Source of the DNA: Siniperca chuatsi
Taxonomy: Eukaryota > Chordata > Actinopteri > Centrarchiformes > Sinipercidae
DNA length: 64,000 nucleotides
NCBI RefSeq assembly: GCF_020085105.1
Contig: NC_058052.1
Location: forward strand, 25,436,733 to 25,500,732
Reading direction: 5' to 3'
Shown here: positions 28,943 to 42,900 of the stretch, piece by piece
How the letters are laid out: each line of letters begins with the position of its first letter
Position numbering within the stretch: the first letter of the stretch is position 1
The notes under the pieces: model-generated
Told to the model about the DNA's origin: nothing
Database searches by the model: none
Seen by the model: only the letters and a program-made list of their open reading frames with translations
Program-made: the position numbers and the translations under genes

Positions 28943-31064
28943 CCCATTATCAAGACAGGATACAGAACAATACTGAGTGCTGGATTATGGGCACACACAC
29001 ACACACACACACACACATACAGACACGCACATGCGCACACATACACGCACGCAAAGGTCAGGCGAAAGTCTATACAAGGAAGTAATATTGTTATTAATGA
29101 TACTGGGAGCACTTGTGAAAGACATAAATACACACACACACACACACACACTCATAGACACACACACAAAGCCTTTGGGTTTCACAAAAACAGGAAGGGA
29201 GGGGCATTTAAGGGGACATTTAATAAATAAGGGACTATCAAAAAAATTTCCCCGATCTGATATTAAACTCTTAAATTCTCTCAAGATGTGGTTTTATGAC
29301 TTTGTTTTATCCCACAGGCAGATTAAGTTAATTTTATCTTAAAATTTAATATGAAATCAGGACGGTTTGAACAATGAATCTTCTGAAACAGACTTTAAAA
29401 ACTGAAGGCTACAGTAAGAAAAGTACAGTAAGTAAAAATCCAAGTTGAAGTTATCTATAAATTACATAGATATGGAAAAGACAGAATCTATAGCTAGATA
29501 AAGTTAATAAAATGATCAGTGACATTTGCTCCCGACACTCAGAAATGTGTTTTGCTTGTTGTTAATTCACTTGGATGTTTGAGCTTAACTGTGCAGAATG
29601 ATGTGTGTGCAGAGTTTGACATTCATCTGCGGAAGGAGGAAAGTTTCTCTGCGCTCACCTAAAATCTCAGTTTAAGTCGTGTGCGTACGAGCACGATTAG
29701 TCACATTACAACAGTTCTGTAAGCCAATCAGGATCCAGTATGCAACTTACACAAGTTTGGTGTGGAAACTTGAAACCTCCTGTGTACATTTGAAAATGGA
29801 CTTTCCAGTGAACTTGGAGACATCTTGTGTGCAGCCGTTAAACTTTTGAAATGAGCAATATTTGCATATTGATAGATTCTGGATATTTTTTAATGATGGA
29901 GATGTCGTTTTAAGAATTTGTAACGTGGTTATTGAACTTTTTTTGTGGAAAAACCACATCAGGCAGAAATTATTATTCAAAGCAGAGCATTCTTATATGC
30001 TTTTAAAAAAGTTTATACTGGTTTGAATAGAAAGAGGGTGAGCACTGCAGTTTAGTTCAGAGTTGTTGATGGAAAAGCAAAAAGACACAATACAGCCCAA
30101 AGATAAACAACTGAAGTGGCAGTTGTGGTTGGTTAAATAAAGGGTAAATAGAGTAAAGAAATTCATTAAATTATTTTTAAAAACAAACTTCTAACTACCT
30201 AAAACATTAACGGGAACAACACCTGCTTTTAGTGTCAAAGGGGAAGGGCTTCTTTAAAAACATTTGCACTGACTGTCACACACGGGAGAATTGTGGAGGA
30301 GACACAAAGAGCATCTTATTTCAATACATGTAACCTTTTATTCTAAACAAATCCTTTCATTGTAAAAAAGACTAGATTTAGCAGTTTCTTACATTAAAAA
30401 GGTGTTTTTTAGGCAGCCAACATTAAGTCTTGCATGTTGAACCAATGAGCAACAAAAAGGCAAGACTGTTCAGTACACTCCCTGCTTGCAAGTGCAACTT
30501 TGACCAATTGGTAAAGGAGACTAAATGATCACTATGTTGGATTGTATAGCTCAGACAACTGTAAAACCTCTGCAGGTTCATCTGCTACTCATATCTAAGG
30601 ACAAGAGAAAAGTGGGCAACAAAAAAATCATTTAAAGCTAGCAATATGTCACTCAAAACTGTATGACAAAGCTATGAGGAAATTACCTTATATGGTGCCA
30701 TTAATAAGCTCCCAAACACAACGTCACTGAAACGTACCATACAGTCAGATTACCATGAAATTAACTGAGCACAGTCATGTTCCCAAATGATGCTGACTCC
30801 TTAGCAAGCACTTTCTTTCAGGACAAACATTTATGGTTCCAAGAATAGAAAAATAAGAACATATTGTTTTTTCTTACCAAAGCTTTCATACTGTTGGGTG
30901 TAATGAACATTGAAGCCTCTGTAGGAACTGCTAGCTGAGCTTTGGACTTCTGGTCTTCTGGTTTGTATTTTACAGAGACAAAAGAGTAGTAGTAGTACAC
31001 ATAGCATACATAAACATACCCATACATTGCCACAGTGACAGAGAGAAGGAGAGAGACAGACAGA

Positions 31065-31114
<50 letters not shown>

Positions 31115-32451
31115 ACAGTAGACGTCGAGTTTTCCTTCCCCAGAGACAGACGGAGGGGAGTGTGAGAACCGAGAGCGAAGCTAAACTAAGACATGGGCGC
31201 AGACATTTTTATTAATGGGGTCAGGGCCGGGTGGAGAGAGGGTCACAGGGTCAAGATAATTCAAGAACTCACACATACACATGCACACACACACTTGCTA
31301 ACCACCATCACACACCAAGCAGTCAGGTTACAGCAACAACTAGTACTGTATTCTTCAATAGTTTGTTCACCAGTCAAGTTTCCATCCAAATTTTAAACAA
31401 ATTTTGAACAAATTTCCAGAACATTGGCCAGAGAAAATGTGAATTAATGTGTTTCCATCCACTATTGTTATATGAATATTTGTTGGTTCGGAGTTAAACA
31501 GCTGGTGGTCACCATTAAACCATTGCAGAAGAAGAGGGCACAACAAAATAACGTAATTAAAAGAGCTCCAGTCAGACCTCAAACAAACGAAAATGATGTG
31601 AAAAACGTAAAACATGATGGAAATAGGCATTTGTTTGTATTCGAGAACATTACAGTCTCCTTACTGGTCCACACAGATCTAGGCGCCGTTTCCTAATAAC
31701 GATTGATCTTAGAAGTTAAAAGCATTTTCTACGAACACTTAAATTTCAATGTATGCTTCTATGTAACTGTATGCTTAAGTCTATATGATACAGCATACTG
31801 CAGTCACAATATCTCACATCTTGTATATCTTCATAATGTGTAGCCTTATAAGAATAACAATGATTCAGATACATGTGAATGTAAATTAGAATATTTCCAG
31901 AGATCTGTGTGTGAGTGTGAGTCACATTGGTATTATCTCAAAAAAGATGTAAAGTATAACATGCTATCAGGTGATGTATGCACTTTGCTTTTCCTCTGAT
32001 TCAGAGTTTTGTTGAAAGGGAAATAACTAACTGAAGCAAAAGTAGACAAAGGTGGTTAAAGGAAAATAGATGCACCAAAAACAGAAATCAGGTTTTACAC
32101 AACATAAGTCACAAAATGAACTGAACATAAAAGACTGAAGATATACATCAGTATAACAGTGCATAAGGGAGGAGATCTCCATAACATTTTCTATAGGCTT
32201 TTCACAGTATGGCTGTTAGTCTTTTTCATGGACATTATCACCTCATACACACAACTTTGTCTTTTGTTAAAATAAACCATGGATGAGACTACGAGAAGCC
32301 TACATGCAACAAATGAGCCACCTGACCCTGCTGCAGACATGACACCTGTGTGTGCTCTCTGTTCCTCAGGTGAGTCTTGTACCTGCAGAGCGACTGCTGA
32401 GAGGTCATCGGTGGGTGAGTTGAAAATTGTGAGCTGAGCCTGTGATTGGTC
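28151..32451. other. Intergenic region and presumed 5' flank of the connexin gene
   Basis: Holds CA/GT microsatellites (28902-28938, 28991-29020, 29130-29152, 31071-31111) and otherwise unremarkable AT-rich sequence. A possible 5'-leader acceptor (TCTGTTCCTCAG, ending near 32370) precedes the connexin ATG. I cannot place the promoter or upstream non-coding exon. Confidence 0.5.
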
Positions 32452-35400
32452 ATGGCAGACTGGAGCCTGCTGGGAAACTTCCTGGAGGAAGTACAGGAGC
32501 ATTCTACCTCTGTTGGCAAGGTATTACACACAAACACATGCACACTGCACACATGGCATGCCAGCATGGCACCAGTCTGACTTCCTCTGCACATGCTGGA
32601 AAAAGAGGTAAACAGACATATATGCACTCAAAATAAAACATTCATATATTTCCAAATCCTCCAGTTTATATTTTGTGTATCCTGTTTCTCTGAATTGTTC
32701 TTATAATAAGCAGATATAAAGTTTTTCTCAGTATAGGTATGTTCGTTTACATTGTACAAGAAAAAATCATCTTAACATAATCTAAAATAGCAACAAAACG
32801 TTCATAGCTTTTATGTAACTCCCTCTAAAATATCATCAATAACGATTCATCTTATCTTCAAGTAATATTTTTATAAAGGTGTCAAAAGGGTCCCTAAATA
32901 ATTTCTCCTCGTGCATTATTTTATTTAATTTCAACTTTATTATCCCTGACTACTGAAACAAAATACATGAGAAACATGTAAGGGACTATTCAATCCTTCA
33001 GTCAGGCAGACAGTCGGTCTTCCTGCAAATCTACACTCACATTGGCTTTTTATGGCATTTTCAAATCTTGTTACATAAGTTCTTCTACAAAACATTCTGA
33101 TTATGTCATTATTTCCATACAGTATCTTGTATATTTCCATGTTTCTGAGGGTTTGATATAACTTTTTGTATATCTTGCTTGTTGTTTTTTTCGCTCCACA
33201 GGTGTGGCTGACCATCCTGTTTATCTTCCGTATCCTGGTGCTCGGTACTGCTGCTGAGTCGTCGTGGGGAGACGAACAGGAAGATTTTGACTGTGACACT
33301 GAACAGCCGGGCTGCGAGAACGTTTGTTACGATCAAGCTTTCCCTATAGCACATATACGATACTGGGTAATATATACAACCTAATGTCATGTGATGTGAG
33401 GAAAACAGAGACAAAATGATGATTTTGGGGAAATAGTAGGTAGGCCACTCATATTTGGGTGTAATGTAGAGATGGGCGGATGATACAGAAGCTCCAAAGC
33501 TTATTTCACTCCTGGGAAGCGCACTGTTTCGCTACATTGTGTCGGAGTTTGTGTCAAATGAAGAACGTGACTGATGATGTCCGAAGCTTCAATTGTCACT
33601 GGTGCTTCATTCAGTTTGACAGTTTTGAAAGTTTGCAGTTAAACTATGTGAGAGGCACATTAGTGGGATAAGAAGAAAGGAGGATAATTGAAAAATATGG
33701 CGATGTACACTAGAAAGACATAATCATAAGTATGAGAACATTTACACCTGATACCAAGTATATAATAAAGTAATTAATTTAATGAATATCACTCTCCAAT
33801 CACATCTCAGCTCACATGAAATGTTACAGAAATATCAAGTTAAGATGCCACAGTGACACTGGGCCTAAACTACACCAAAAAGCCTACTTTAATATTTTGT
33901 GCATAGCACCTTTCACAGAGCAAGGTCACAAAGGGCTTCATAAGAGTAAAAATTGTTAAAAATAAGACCATAAAAACAGTAAAAAGAAACAACCAATAAA
34001 ACATAAGTAACAAACAGAGGTTAATAACCAATAAAATTATAAACTTGGCTTTTTGGACAATGCACTTATTATTTATTTTACTGTAACATATCGCACAATA
34101 ACAACATTTAATGCAGTAGTTTTGCAAGTCCCCAGATGACACTGTGTTTGCTGCATTTGAAGCCGCGAAGCTTCATATCTTTTTTTTGGCACAAATAGAA
34201 AGGATTGATAGACAACTTCTCCCCTAATTGAAACATGAAAGACCAAAACATAGACATACCAAACATGAAGTAGTGTGGAGTGTACATTCAGTGTCCTGCA
34301 AGTTGGAATTTGGACATAGGGAACAAAACAAACAAAATTAATTTGCAAGGCAATTATAAAACAGTAAGGATACAATTAATTTATGGTGTGATTTTTAAAT
34401 TGGTTAGCAGTGATGTAAAGTAGTTTAGAAGTGTAGTTAGTTGCCTACATCATGCAAAATTGTTGGATAAATTCTTAAATTTTGAGCGCCACTAACCTTT
34501 AATTGAACTGTTAGTTATAAATCTTGCTGATCTCCTCCCAGGTGCTCCAGATCGTGTTTGTGTCCACTCCCAGTCTGATCTACATGGGCCACGCCATGCA
34601 CACTGTTCGCAGAGAGGAGAAGAGGAGGAGCAGAGAGGAAGAAGGGGGAGGGAGAGAGGAGGACCCAGGAGGAGGTGAAGGCGGTGGTGGAGGAGGAGGA
34701 GAGGAGAGGAAAGAAGAAAAGGATGAAGGAAAGGAGAAAACAGAAGGTCCATCAGCAGGCCGAATCCGTCTGAGGGGAGCGCTGCTAAAGACCTACATAC
34801 TGAGTATACTGATACGAAGTGTCATGGAGGTACATGCTACTATTACTACTGATACTGCTGCCGCCACTACTACTATTAGCTCTGTAGGGCTTTTTAAGCC
34901 TCTTTTAGCTAATTGTTTTGGTTTTACGGTACATTTACTGTGGTTCTTTCTCAGCACCCGTTTCCATGAGCAGCTGCAGGCAGCTGTTTTCAGGAAAGTA
35001 GCTCTGATAAACCCACTGTACGCTACCTGCCCATCACCAAACGCCAGACAAAGTTAGTGACTAGCTGGTGAAGAAAGTGCTGATTTAGCAGCTAAAGAAC
35101 CAGATGTTTCCCTCAGGAGATGCATTGGACTTACAGTCATCAGGTGACCAGATACACGACTCCAAATGAATGATAGTGTTGCTCGATGGATGTGATAAAT
35201 AAGCAACTTTTTGATAACATGTTTTTGATGTAAGAGGTCTATAGGGTTTTTTCAGCTTAAATAATTAATAAATAATAATGAATGCAGCTTTCAGTTTGTT
35301 GCTTGCCTTTTGCCTTTACTGTAAACTTTTCATCTTTAATTACTTTGTCAAATCGAACTGCTTTGAAAATGCAAAATAGAAGTAATGTTGTGGCAGAAGT

Positions 35401-38400
35401 ACAACTAGTATAAAATCAGTTCTTCTAACCTGTTAAGAGTTCAAAGCTAGGATAACAAATTCAGGCTGCCTTTTCTTTTAAATTGAAATTGTTCAAGTAA
35501 AGCTTAATTGAATGTAAAATTATGAGGTCTGCTGTTTATTTTAACTTGTAAAAGATACAATTTGTTGGCGGCCTTCTAATATTCTGTTATTAATACTGTT
35601 GGTCTTGTTTCAGAGCAAACTCCTGTGTGCCCTCCGTACATTACATGCTGACATATTTCATTACTAGTTTTTTTTTTTAGTGTGGCCATCTATCTCCTTT
35701 AAAATGTCTTTATAGTTGCTCGTGCAAGAATCACCTCTCTCCATTTTTCTGTACAATTATACATGGCAATATAGCATACTGCAGGATATATCATGATAAT
35801 GGTATTTCAAACCCAAAAGTACCTGAATGAGAGAGAGTAAATAAAAGATTCAGTGAAAAAAGTAACTGTAAAAGTATTGTATTTAAGTACGGTTCTGAGA
35901 TACTTGTAAATTACTTGAATATTTCCATTTTATGCTCCTTTATACTTCTACTTAACTACATTTCAGAGGGAGATATTGTACTTTTTACTTCACTAGATTT
36001 ATTTGATAACTTTAGTTACTATGGCATGTGCTCAGTCCTTGTACTCCTGGACCTTAGACACAATCGACCACAGCATCCTGTTAGACAGACTGAGGCACTG
36101 GGTGGGGATATCTGGATCAGCCTTAGAATGGTTTTCATCTTTCCATTCGAATAGAAGGTTCTGTGTCTCTGTGAACAACTATTCATTTTCCTCTGTTGAG
36201 TATGGTGTGCCTCAGGGATCAGTTTTGGGACCAATTATATTTTCTTTATACATGCTTCCCCTTGGGCATGTTATTTATAGACATGGTGTCTCTTTTCATT
36301 TTTATGCTGATGATACGCAGATGTATCTGCCCGTTAGATCCACAGTGCTGAGTTCACTTAACAACTGTCTCTGTGATGTCAAAAACTGGATGTCAAAAAA
36401 TGTCCTTCAACTAAACTCAAACAAAACAGAGATCATTGCCATCGGGTCCCAGCACATGGCAAAACAAATTCTGCCATCTGCTGGTTACCTATTGGAACAC
36501 ATTAAGCCTGTTGCAAGGAATCTTGGCATCTGGTTTGATAATAATTTAAGTTTTGAGCAGCACACCACAAAGCTTGTGCAGTCGTGTTTTTATCATCTTA
36601 GAAATATATCAAAAATACGATCTATCTTAAGACACAGACACCATTTAACACGCCTTCATCTCATTACGCCGGGATTCCTGCAACAGCCTTTTTACTTGCC
36701 TCAACCAAAAATCTATTGATTATCGACTCCAGACTGTACAGAACTAAGCAGAACCAAGAAATGTGATCACATCACTCCTGTTTTAGCCTCTTTACACTGG
36801 CTCCCAGTATGTTTTAAAATAGATTTTAAGATTTTACTAATTACTTTTAAGGCTCTTCATGGCCTCTCTCCCTGCTATATCTCTGACCTCTTACCGTACC
36901 GTACTTTTTCTTGTTTTTTATGTTTTCTTTTCAAACCAGATGGTTTTATGACTTGCGTGTTTTATTTTGCTGCCTTTGTGAAGCACTTTGTAACATGGAT
37001 TTTGAAAAGTGCTCTATAAATAAAGATAATTATTATTATTATCATTACTAGTTACTTTGCAGATTCACATTAATAATACAAAATATAATCAACTAATAAG
37101 TTATTGTGTATTATTATAGGTTAAGATATAACACTTCAGAAGCTACACAGCAGTATATGAAGTAATTAACATTAGCTCTACCTTTAGCATCTGCAACATT
37201 AAAGTGATGTACACATTAATGCATCAATAATTATATAATGAAACATTATTCTGAAAAGGGCCATTCTGCATTATAAGTACTTTAAGTATATTTTGATGCT
37301 AATACTTTTTTGTTCTTTTACTTCAGTAACGTTTTGACTGCAGGACCTTTACTTTACTTGTAATAGAGTATTTCTGCACTGTGGTATTACTACTTTTACT
37401 TAAGTAAAAGATCAGAGTACTTCTTCCAGCACTGTATAAAACTGTATAAAATACAGTAAATGAATGCGGCTGACTGTGATTAGATGTCCATACAGGTGGT
37501 GTTTCTGTGTCTCCAGTACTTCCTGTATGGAATCTTCCTCAATCCTCTTTATGTCTGCAAGGTAAAAAACAGAAGTCAATATCATTTTGAATTCATGCTA
37601 TGTATAAAATATGATATTCAGGCCTACAGTCATATACAATCCCTCCCTCTGTCTCTCAGGCCTGGCCCTGTCCACATCCAGTGAACTGTTATGTCTCCAG
37701 ACCAACAGAGAAAAACATTTTCATAGTGTTCATGTTGGCTGTGTCGGCTGTCTCTCTGGTCCTCAGTGTGCTTGAACTGCATCACCTGGCATGGAGACGT
37801 TGCTGCAGGTAGAAACCCTGTGTGTACACATTCGTGGGGAGAGGTTTGAGTTTAAAAGACCATAATGGGGGCTTTGCATGTTTTGAAACCTTTAATCAAA
37901 CTGCATATACCCAACATTACTGCAGGTGATTTCCAAAGGCACTCTGTAAGATCTAAAAATGCCACAAAGCCATTTATGTATGTTTGTTAAGTTCTCTGAT
38001 GTCTGGAGAAATCCATGTTTAACATTAGTTAGTAAAAAACAAAAACAATGACACAGTGGGCTGTCATACTTTAAACCAATAAAACTACCCCATGAAGATG
38101 TTTCTACTGAGCCAAAAACCAACCAGGGGTGCTGTTTCTGGAGGGAGACATGTTTGAACTCACTGCCGATTAAAACATCCAAAGATCTTGTTATCCTGAT
38201 TTTGTCGACTAGATTTTCTCCAGAGATCTGGTTACAAAAGATGACACATTTTTAGATAGTCAGCTATTAGTTTCAGTTTGTGCTCTGACCTTATGAAAAT
38301 CAACTAGCAGTTTTGATACATATCTGAGATAAATAACCCAACATAGTGAGCGTCCCCTTTATTTAATGGTTAAAGTTACAGTATCATTGTCATGTTTGTT

Positions 38401-40043
38401 GCCTGTTAGTTAAAGGAAGCTTCAACAGGCAAGACCTAATATTTGTTGCTGAGAAGTAATGTTCTTTTACAATGTCCATATTCACTTATTCTCAACAAAA
38501 CAGCCTGTGGTTGCAATGCTTCTCAGCAGTTGACTCTCAAGTCTCAGACGTTTTTTAATTAACAGGTCTTTTTCTTAACTGAACAAGCAAGTATCATCTA
38601 ATTATGATCAACAACTAAAAATAAATGTGACTAAATATTCAAGTCTGAAAGCTTAATTGAAATAAAAGAAAACAAATAGCTGCCTTTAAAAAGAATGAAA
38701 TTAATCTTAAAACATATACAGTCAGTAATAATGAATATGCAATTTTTAGGGAAAGGAGAACTCCACCGATTTTACACATACAAATTAATTTACTGGGGGC
38801 TGGGGCGTACTATTCAGCCTATGACAGTTGTTTAATGGTGTCTTTGTAAAGTCTGAGAATATAAATTTGATGATGTTATCAGAGTTATCTTGGATTGGGC
38901 TTGGAGACTTAAAATTTATAACAGAAAGGATGTGTTACAAGTTGGGGGCACAGAGTTTGAAAGACATGGGCAGGGAGGGTCGAAAAGATACTATACAGTA
39001 ATGTATCACCCAGAGTAGCTCCAGCTTCCTCAGGCCTGTTAGGTAGGAATAAGGTTTTGTTACGGGTTTGGGTTATTGGTCAACAGTGAAAGGTATTCAT
39101 GTGGACTGAAAGATAAAAAGATTTGTATGTATGCAGTGTAGTGTATGTGGGTGGAAAGGCTCTTTGTATTAGTCCTGTAGAACTGGATGTAAACAAAGCT
39201 CTCATGTCTAAAGTACATTTCCCACCAAGAGAGTCCTGCAACTATTTTAAGTCTTCAGTGATTTTACTTCCTGGAATTAAATGTAAAAGCCAAACTGTAT
39301 GAGAAAAAACCCTGCAGGCCTGAAATCTGACTGTTCACTTCTTCTGGGAATGAACAGCCAACTTCAAGTACATTAAGTAGTTTAAACCAGACTTACTTAT
39401 GGGTTCTACAAGAGCACATAACATTGTTTCACAACCTCTTACTGGATCCAGCTCAGGGTACAGTTAAAACATTATGTTTACTAATCTAATTCTTTATTGT
39501 GAGATTGTATTGTATCATATCTGTTAACTGGCTAAAACTCTTTGTTGCAGGCGGTACTCCCTCACAGGGAAGGCTGTCACTCCAACTAACGCCTCGCTGG
39601 CCCGACAGCTCTCTCTGTCTCCTCCACCGCCGCCAACCCCACCTCCAGACTTCAGCCAGTGTGTGATTGGCTCCTCGCACTTCCTGCCGCTCCCTTTCCC
39701 CAACCATCGTCTGGCTAACCGACAAAACTCAGAGAACATGGCCACTGAGAAGCACAAAATGGCCGCCGCTGTGGAGGAGGTAAACCTCCTCCAAATGAGC
39801 TGCTACTCTCCCGGATGGCAGGAGACTAGTAACAATCAGATTCAAGATGGCGGATACCTGAGGACCGACTCTAGCTGCTACAGTCCTGGGAGCAGGGAGA
39901 TCAGCTGCCCTCAGACCCAAAATGGCGGCCCAGACGGGCTGATGCTTTGCTCGAATGGAGGGCTCTGTCAGAAGGACAAACGAAGATTCAGCAAAACCAG
40001 CGGAACGAGCAGCCGAACAAGAGCAGACGACCTTTCTGTTTAG
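32452..40043 (+). CDS. gja5: Alpha connexin, GJA5/Cx40-like gap-junction protein with six coding exons
   Basis: A four-pass membrane protein that forms gap-junction hemichannels. Exons 32452-32520, 33202-33366, 34542-34829, 37496-37561, 37660-37808 and 39551-40043 join in phase to 409 aa. It starts [20 protein letters not shown]. The first extracellular loop has cysteines at 54, 61 and 65 ([12 protein letters not shown]) and the second at 195, 200 and 206 (C-x4-C-x5-C), the standard connexin spacing. [52 protein letters not shown] and the terminus RADDLSV point to GJA5/Cx40. The cytoplasmic loop (about 105-145) is Gly/Glu-rich. The C-tail contains a repeated CYSPG-x-x-E-x-S block. Most alpha connexins have one coding exon, so the five introns are odd. 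A repeat interrupted by a LINE lies in the third intron. The orthology call (gja5a, gja5b or a fish-specific relative) is less sure than the subfamily. Confidence 0.92.
35860..37440. repeat. Dispersed repeat family R1, copy 3, split by a LINE
   Basis: Family sequence (TTTTACTTCACTAGATTTAT, GATAACTTTAGTTAC) stops at about 36018 and resumes at 37045 with TTTGCAGATTCACATTAATA. It ends in TACTTTTACTTAAGTAAAAG near 37410. The interruption is the LINE at 36019-37044. Confidence 0.8.
36019..37044 (+). mobile_element. 5'-truncated L2-like LINE with reverse-transcriptase fragment
   Basis: The translation includes [51 protein letters not shown] and [10 protein letters not shown], the RT palm with the catalytic F/Y-ADD motif. 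The 3' end has GTGAAGCACTTTGTAAC, TGCTCTATAAATAAAG and an ATT-repeat tail, as in fish L2-type LINEs. An 8-bp direct repeat TAGTTACT flanks it and fits target-site duplication. It is 5' truncated and the frame is disrupted after about 36719. It sits in connexin intron 3. Confidence 0.85.
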
Positions 40044-42394
40044 AAAGAAAGCAGAAACTGACGGATTCAACTACTCACACACCTGCTAGATAAACTGAGA
40101 CATATTTGACCCTTTGAGCAATACACATAACTTCTCATCTAAGACAGCTGGAGGAATCTACCCATTTAGCATGAACACTGACTCTTTTGTTTTTCTGCCA
40201 TTAAAAAGAGCGAAACTCCACTCTTGATTAGGAGACAGACATTATTCTGCTCGTAACAAGCCAAAAATTGAGTGCTCAAAGTGCTCCTGACTGACCATGA
40301 TCGGACTTTGAGGTGTTCACATTGCAGATTAATCGTTCAAGTGTGTTTTTAAAAGTCAAAATACAGAACAGTATACAGCACATTCATCTGGAGAGCCATG
40401 TTTAACATAATCTAAATGCAGACAATCCTTAAAAACGGTTCCTACAGTGATTTTACCCAACACTTTTGAAGCTTGAAGGAATTTCCAATCTATTTGTAGC
40501 CTACAAGCCTGAGATGAAAATCGTGCTCTAATCACAATGCACTAAACCTTTAGTTGCTATGGTTGCCAGAGATTTCACTCAAGCTGATGGTGAACCTGCA
40601 CTACGTTCACTATGGTCTGATACTTTTTTAAAAGATTTATAAACGGTCATTTATGCAGTTACAGACACATTTTTGCAGAAACGTTTATATTAAATCATCA
40701 GCTGCAATGTTCACATGTATCTCGGTTGATGAAACAGATTTTTGGTGATAGCTGAGGACAGTGGATGCTGCTCACTCTGAAGGACTGGCAGTTGCTGCAA
40801 CTTAAAGCAAATGTTCTCTTAAAAGGAAGATTTAAGCCAAATGCTCCTTCTTCTGAAGGTTTTTGAGGGAAACAACTAATGGTATAACTTGGGACTGGTG
40901 TTAGTCCACTGCTTGTACCACAGAGACTTCCCACCTGCTGTCAGTGCTGTTCCATAGTTAACAAACTGTTATTAAGAGGCTGTTCTCTACATCTGACTGA
41001 TTTACAGCCCTTGAATCTTCCCAAGAAATTAATGACTGAGCCTCATATCTGTGGAAGTCACAACACTGGGGGTGTTTGGGAACTTTTTGACCCCTCAAGC
41101 AACCAAAGTTTTACCTGTGGACTGAGCCTAAACTCACCAATTTACTGGCTGAAATTGACCATTGTCGTCGGACAGTGAAGTAGTGAAGTAACAGGAACTT
41201 AACTGGTGCAATTTTGTTAAACTGTTATTGTTATTAGCATCAAAGAAATGATTTCTTTGTCATCATTTTTACTGTATATCCAAGAGTCTAACCTGTTTTG
41301 GGCTTGTTTAAGTTTTGACTGCAGCAGTGCCTGTTTTAGCCCCATTGGATGTTTGTCTAATGGTTTCATCAGTGGACATGAATATGAAGCACAAATGCTG
41401 ATTGCATCTTCACACCGGCATGTTTTTAACATTTCTTGTCATTTCATGTTTTAATTTCTCATTTATATCCTAAATTGTAGTTTTGTGACACCCTAGTCAG
41501 TTTGGGTGACTTCTGGTGAGTTTCTACTGCACTGTTTTATGGGCCATAATTTCTCATCATGGCTATGAACACATCTGGACTGAAACACAATGGACTACAA
41601 TCTCTGACATGTAAGTTGTGTGTTTTGTTGGTTAGTGGTTACTTGACAAGAACACAGCAAATGATACTTTTCCAAAAATGATTAGTTATTACTATTATTA
41701 CTATCAATGATAATTTAAAATTGTTGGATATTATATTGTAGTTTTGTATTTATTATTCCACTTCAATAATGTGAATGCTGCATATGTTTAAAAAGCTTTG
41801 CAGATAAAACTATGCAAAACCTGTGAAGAGTCTGTTCTGTCTCTGCGGTCTCTGTATGTGCAGTAACACAAGGGCATCTTATAAAAGTACAAATGCAGTG
41901 TTGTTTATGTGATGGACATAATAATAGAAACACCCTTGCCCTGCTGTACTCACCAGTTTTATTTTCAATTTGCGTAAAAATTATTTGTGACCTTATGTTG
42001 TCCGGAAAGTTGACACCTGCTGCCAATTAGTAGTTGAGCTAACCCGACTCAGTTGTGGAGCTGCCTTGATATACATTGAATAAGTCTATTTCACAGCAAA
42101 CATTTAGGCTTTTCATAGTAGGAAAAGTACAGACTAAGCCAGTGTGTCCCAGTAAACCATGACAGTGTGACAGTGAACTAGCATGCATGAAACTGAAGCA
42201 GCTAAATGGAATTCAGCCATCATTACTTTTATTATTTGCACCTCTGCTTTTCTTACTGTGACATGTCAAAAGGTTTTCCATGGAAAAAGGTCTACTGCTG
42301 TTGAATCAAACTCAACATTACATAATGTGGTTAAGCAGGTAAAAGTCTCATCAGCTGAAAGACACTTTAAAGCCGGGCAGACACTGTACGGATT
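40044..42394. other. Connexin 3' untranslated region and intergenic DNA
   Basis: Long AT-rich sequence after the connexin stop, probably including its 3' UTR. An ATTAAA lies at 40200-40205 but I cannot fix the true poly(A) site. No further gene is seen. Confidence 0.5.
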
Positions 42395-42900
42395 TGGCCT
42401 GATTTTAGCCCCGAATTGGTCGCCCCCAACTTGTTTTTTAGAATCGGCTGAATGATCAACAATCTGGCTTTCGGACAATCGGATGGATTTCTGGCAGGTC
42501 ACAAATTTTGGTCAGCTGTCTCACAGTCTGAGCAGTTCCACGGTCCGATTTCCCATGACTGCTGTCAGAAGATCTGTTATCAACTGTAGTGAGCTTGTTT
42601 TAATATTATTGGAATAGTATTTTCTGAATCAGAATCAGAAATACTTTATTGATCCCCGAGGGGAAACTCTTTTGCTACAGCAGCTCACTGTCACGTCAGG
42701 AATAGAAGTACTAAGCAAAAAATATATATATAATACACTATAATACAGATCAGAAAATAAATTAAGGACCAAGTGGGTATAAGTATAAAGTAAAGTGTGA
42801 AGTACAAAGTGGGTTTACCGGTTGATGATAATAATATGGTAATAAGTAATAGTGCATGTATTGTCAAGTTAAGTGTAGCTTATTTATAATGAGACGGAGG
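42395..42900. repeat. Two adjacent dispersed teleost repeats
   Basis: At about 42395-42590 is a repeat with GATTTTAGCCCCGAATTGG and CGGACAATCGGATGG. At about 42618-42900 is the abundant AGAATCAGAAATACTTTATT / GATCCCCGAGGGGAAACTC repeat. Neither has coding capacity. Confidence 0.55.

Noticed and set aside
32442-32636. A 64-codon plus-strand frame over connexin exon 1
   Set aside because: It is in a different frame; the connexin reading starts at the ATG at 32452 and stops at the donor at 32520.
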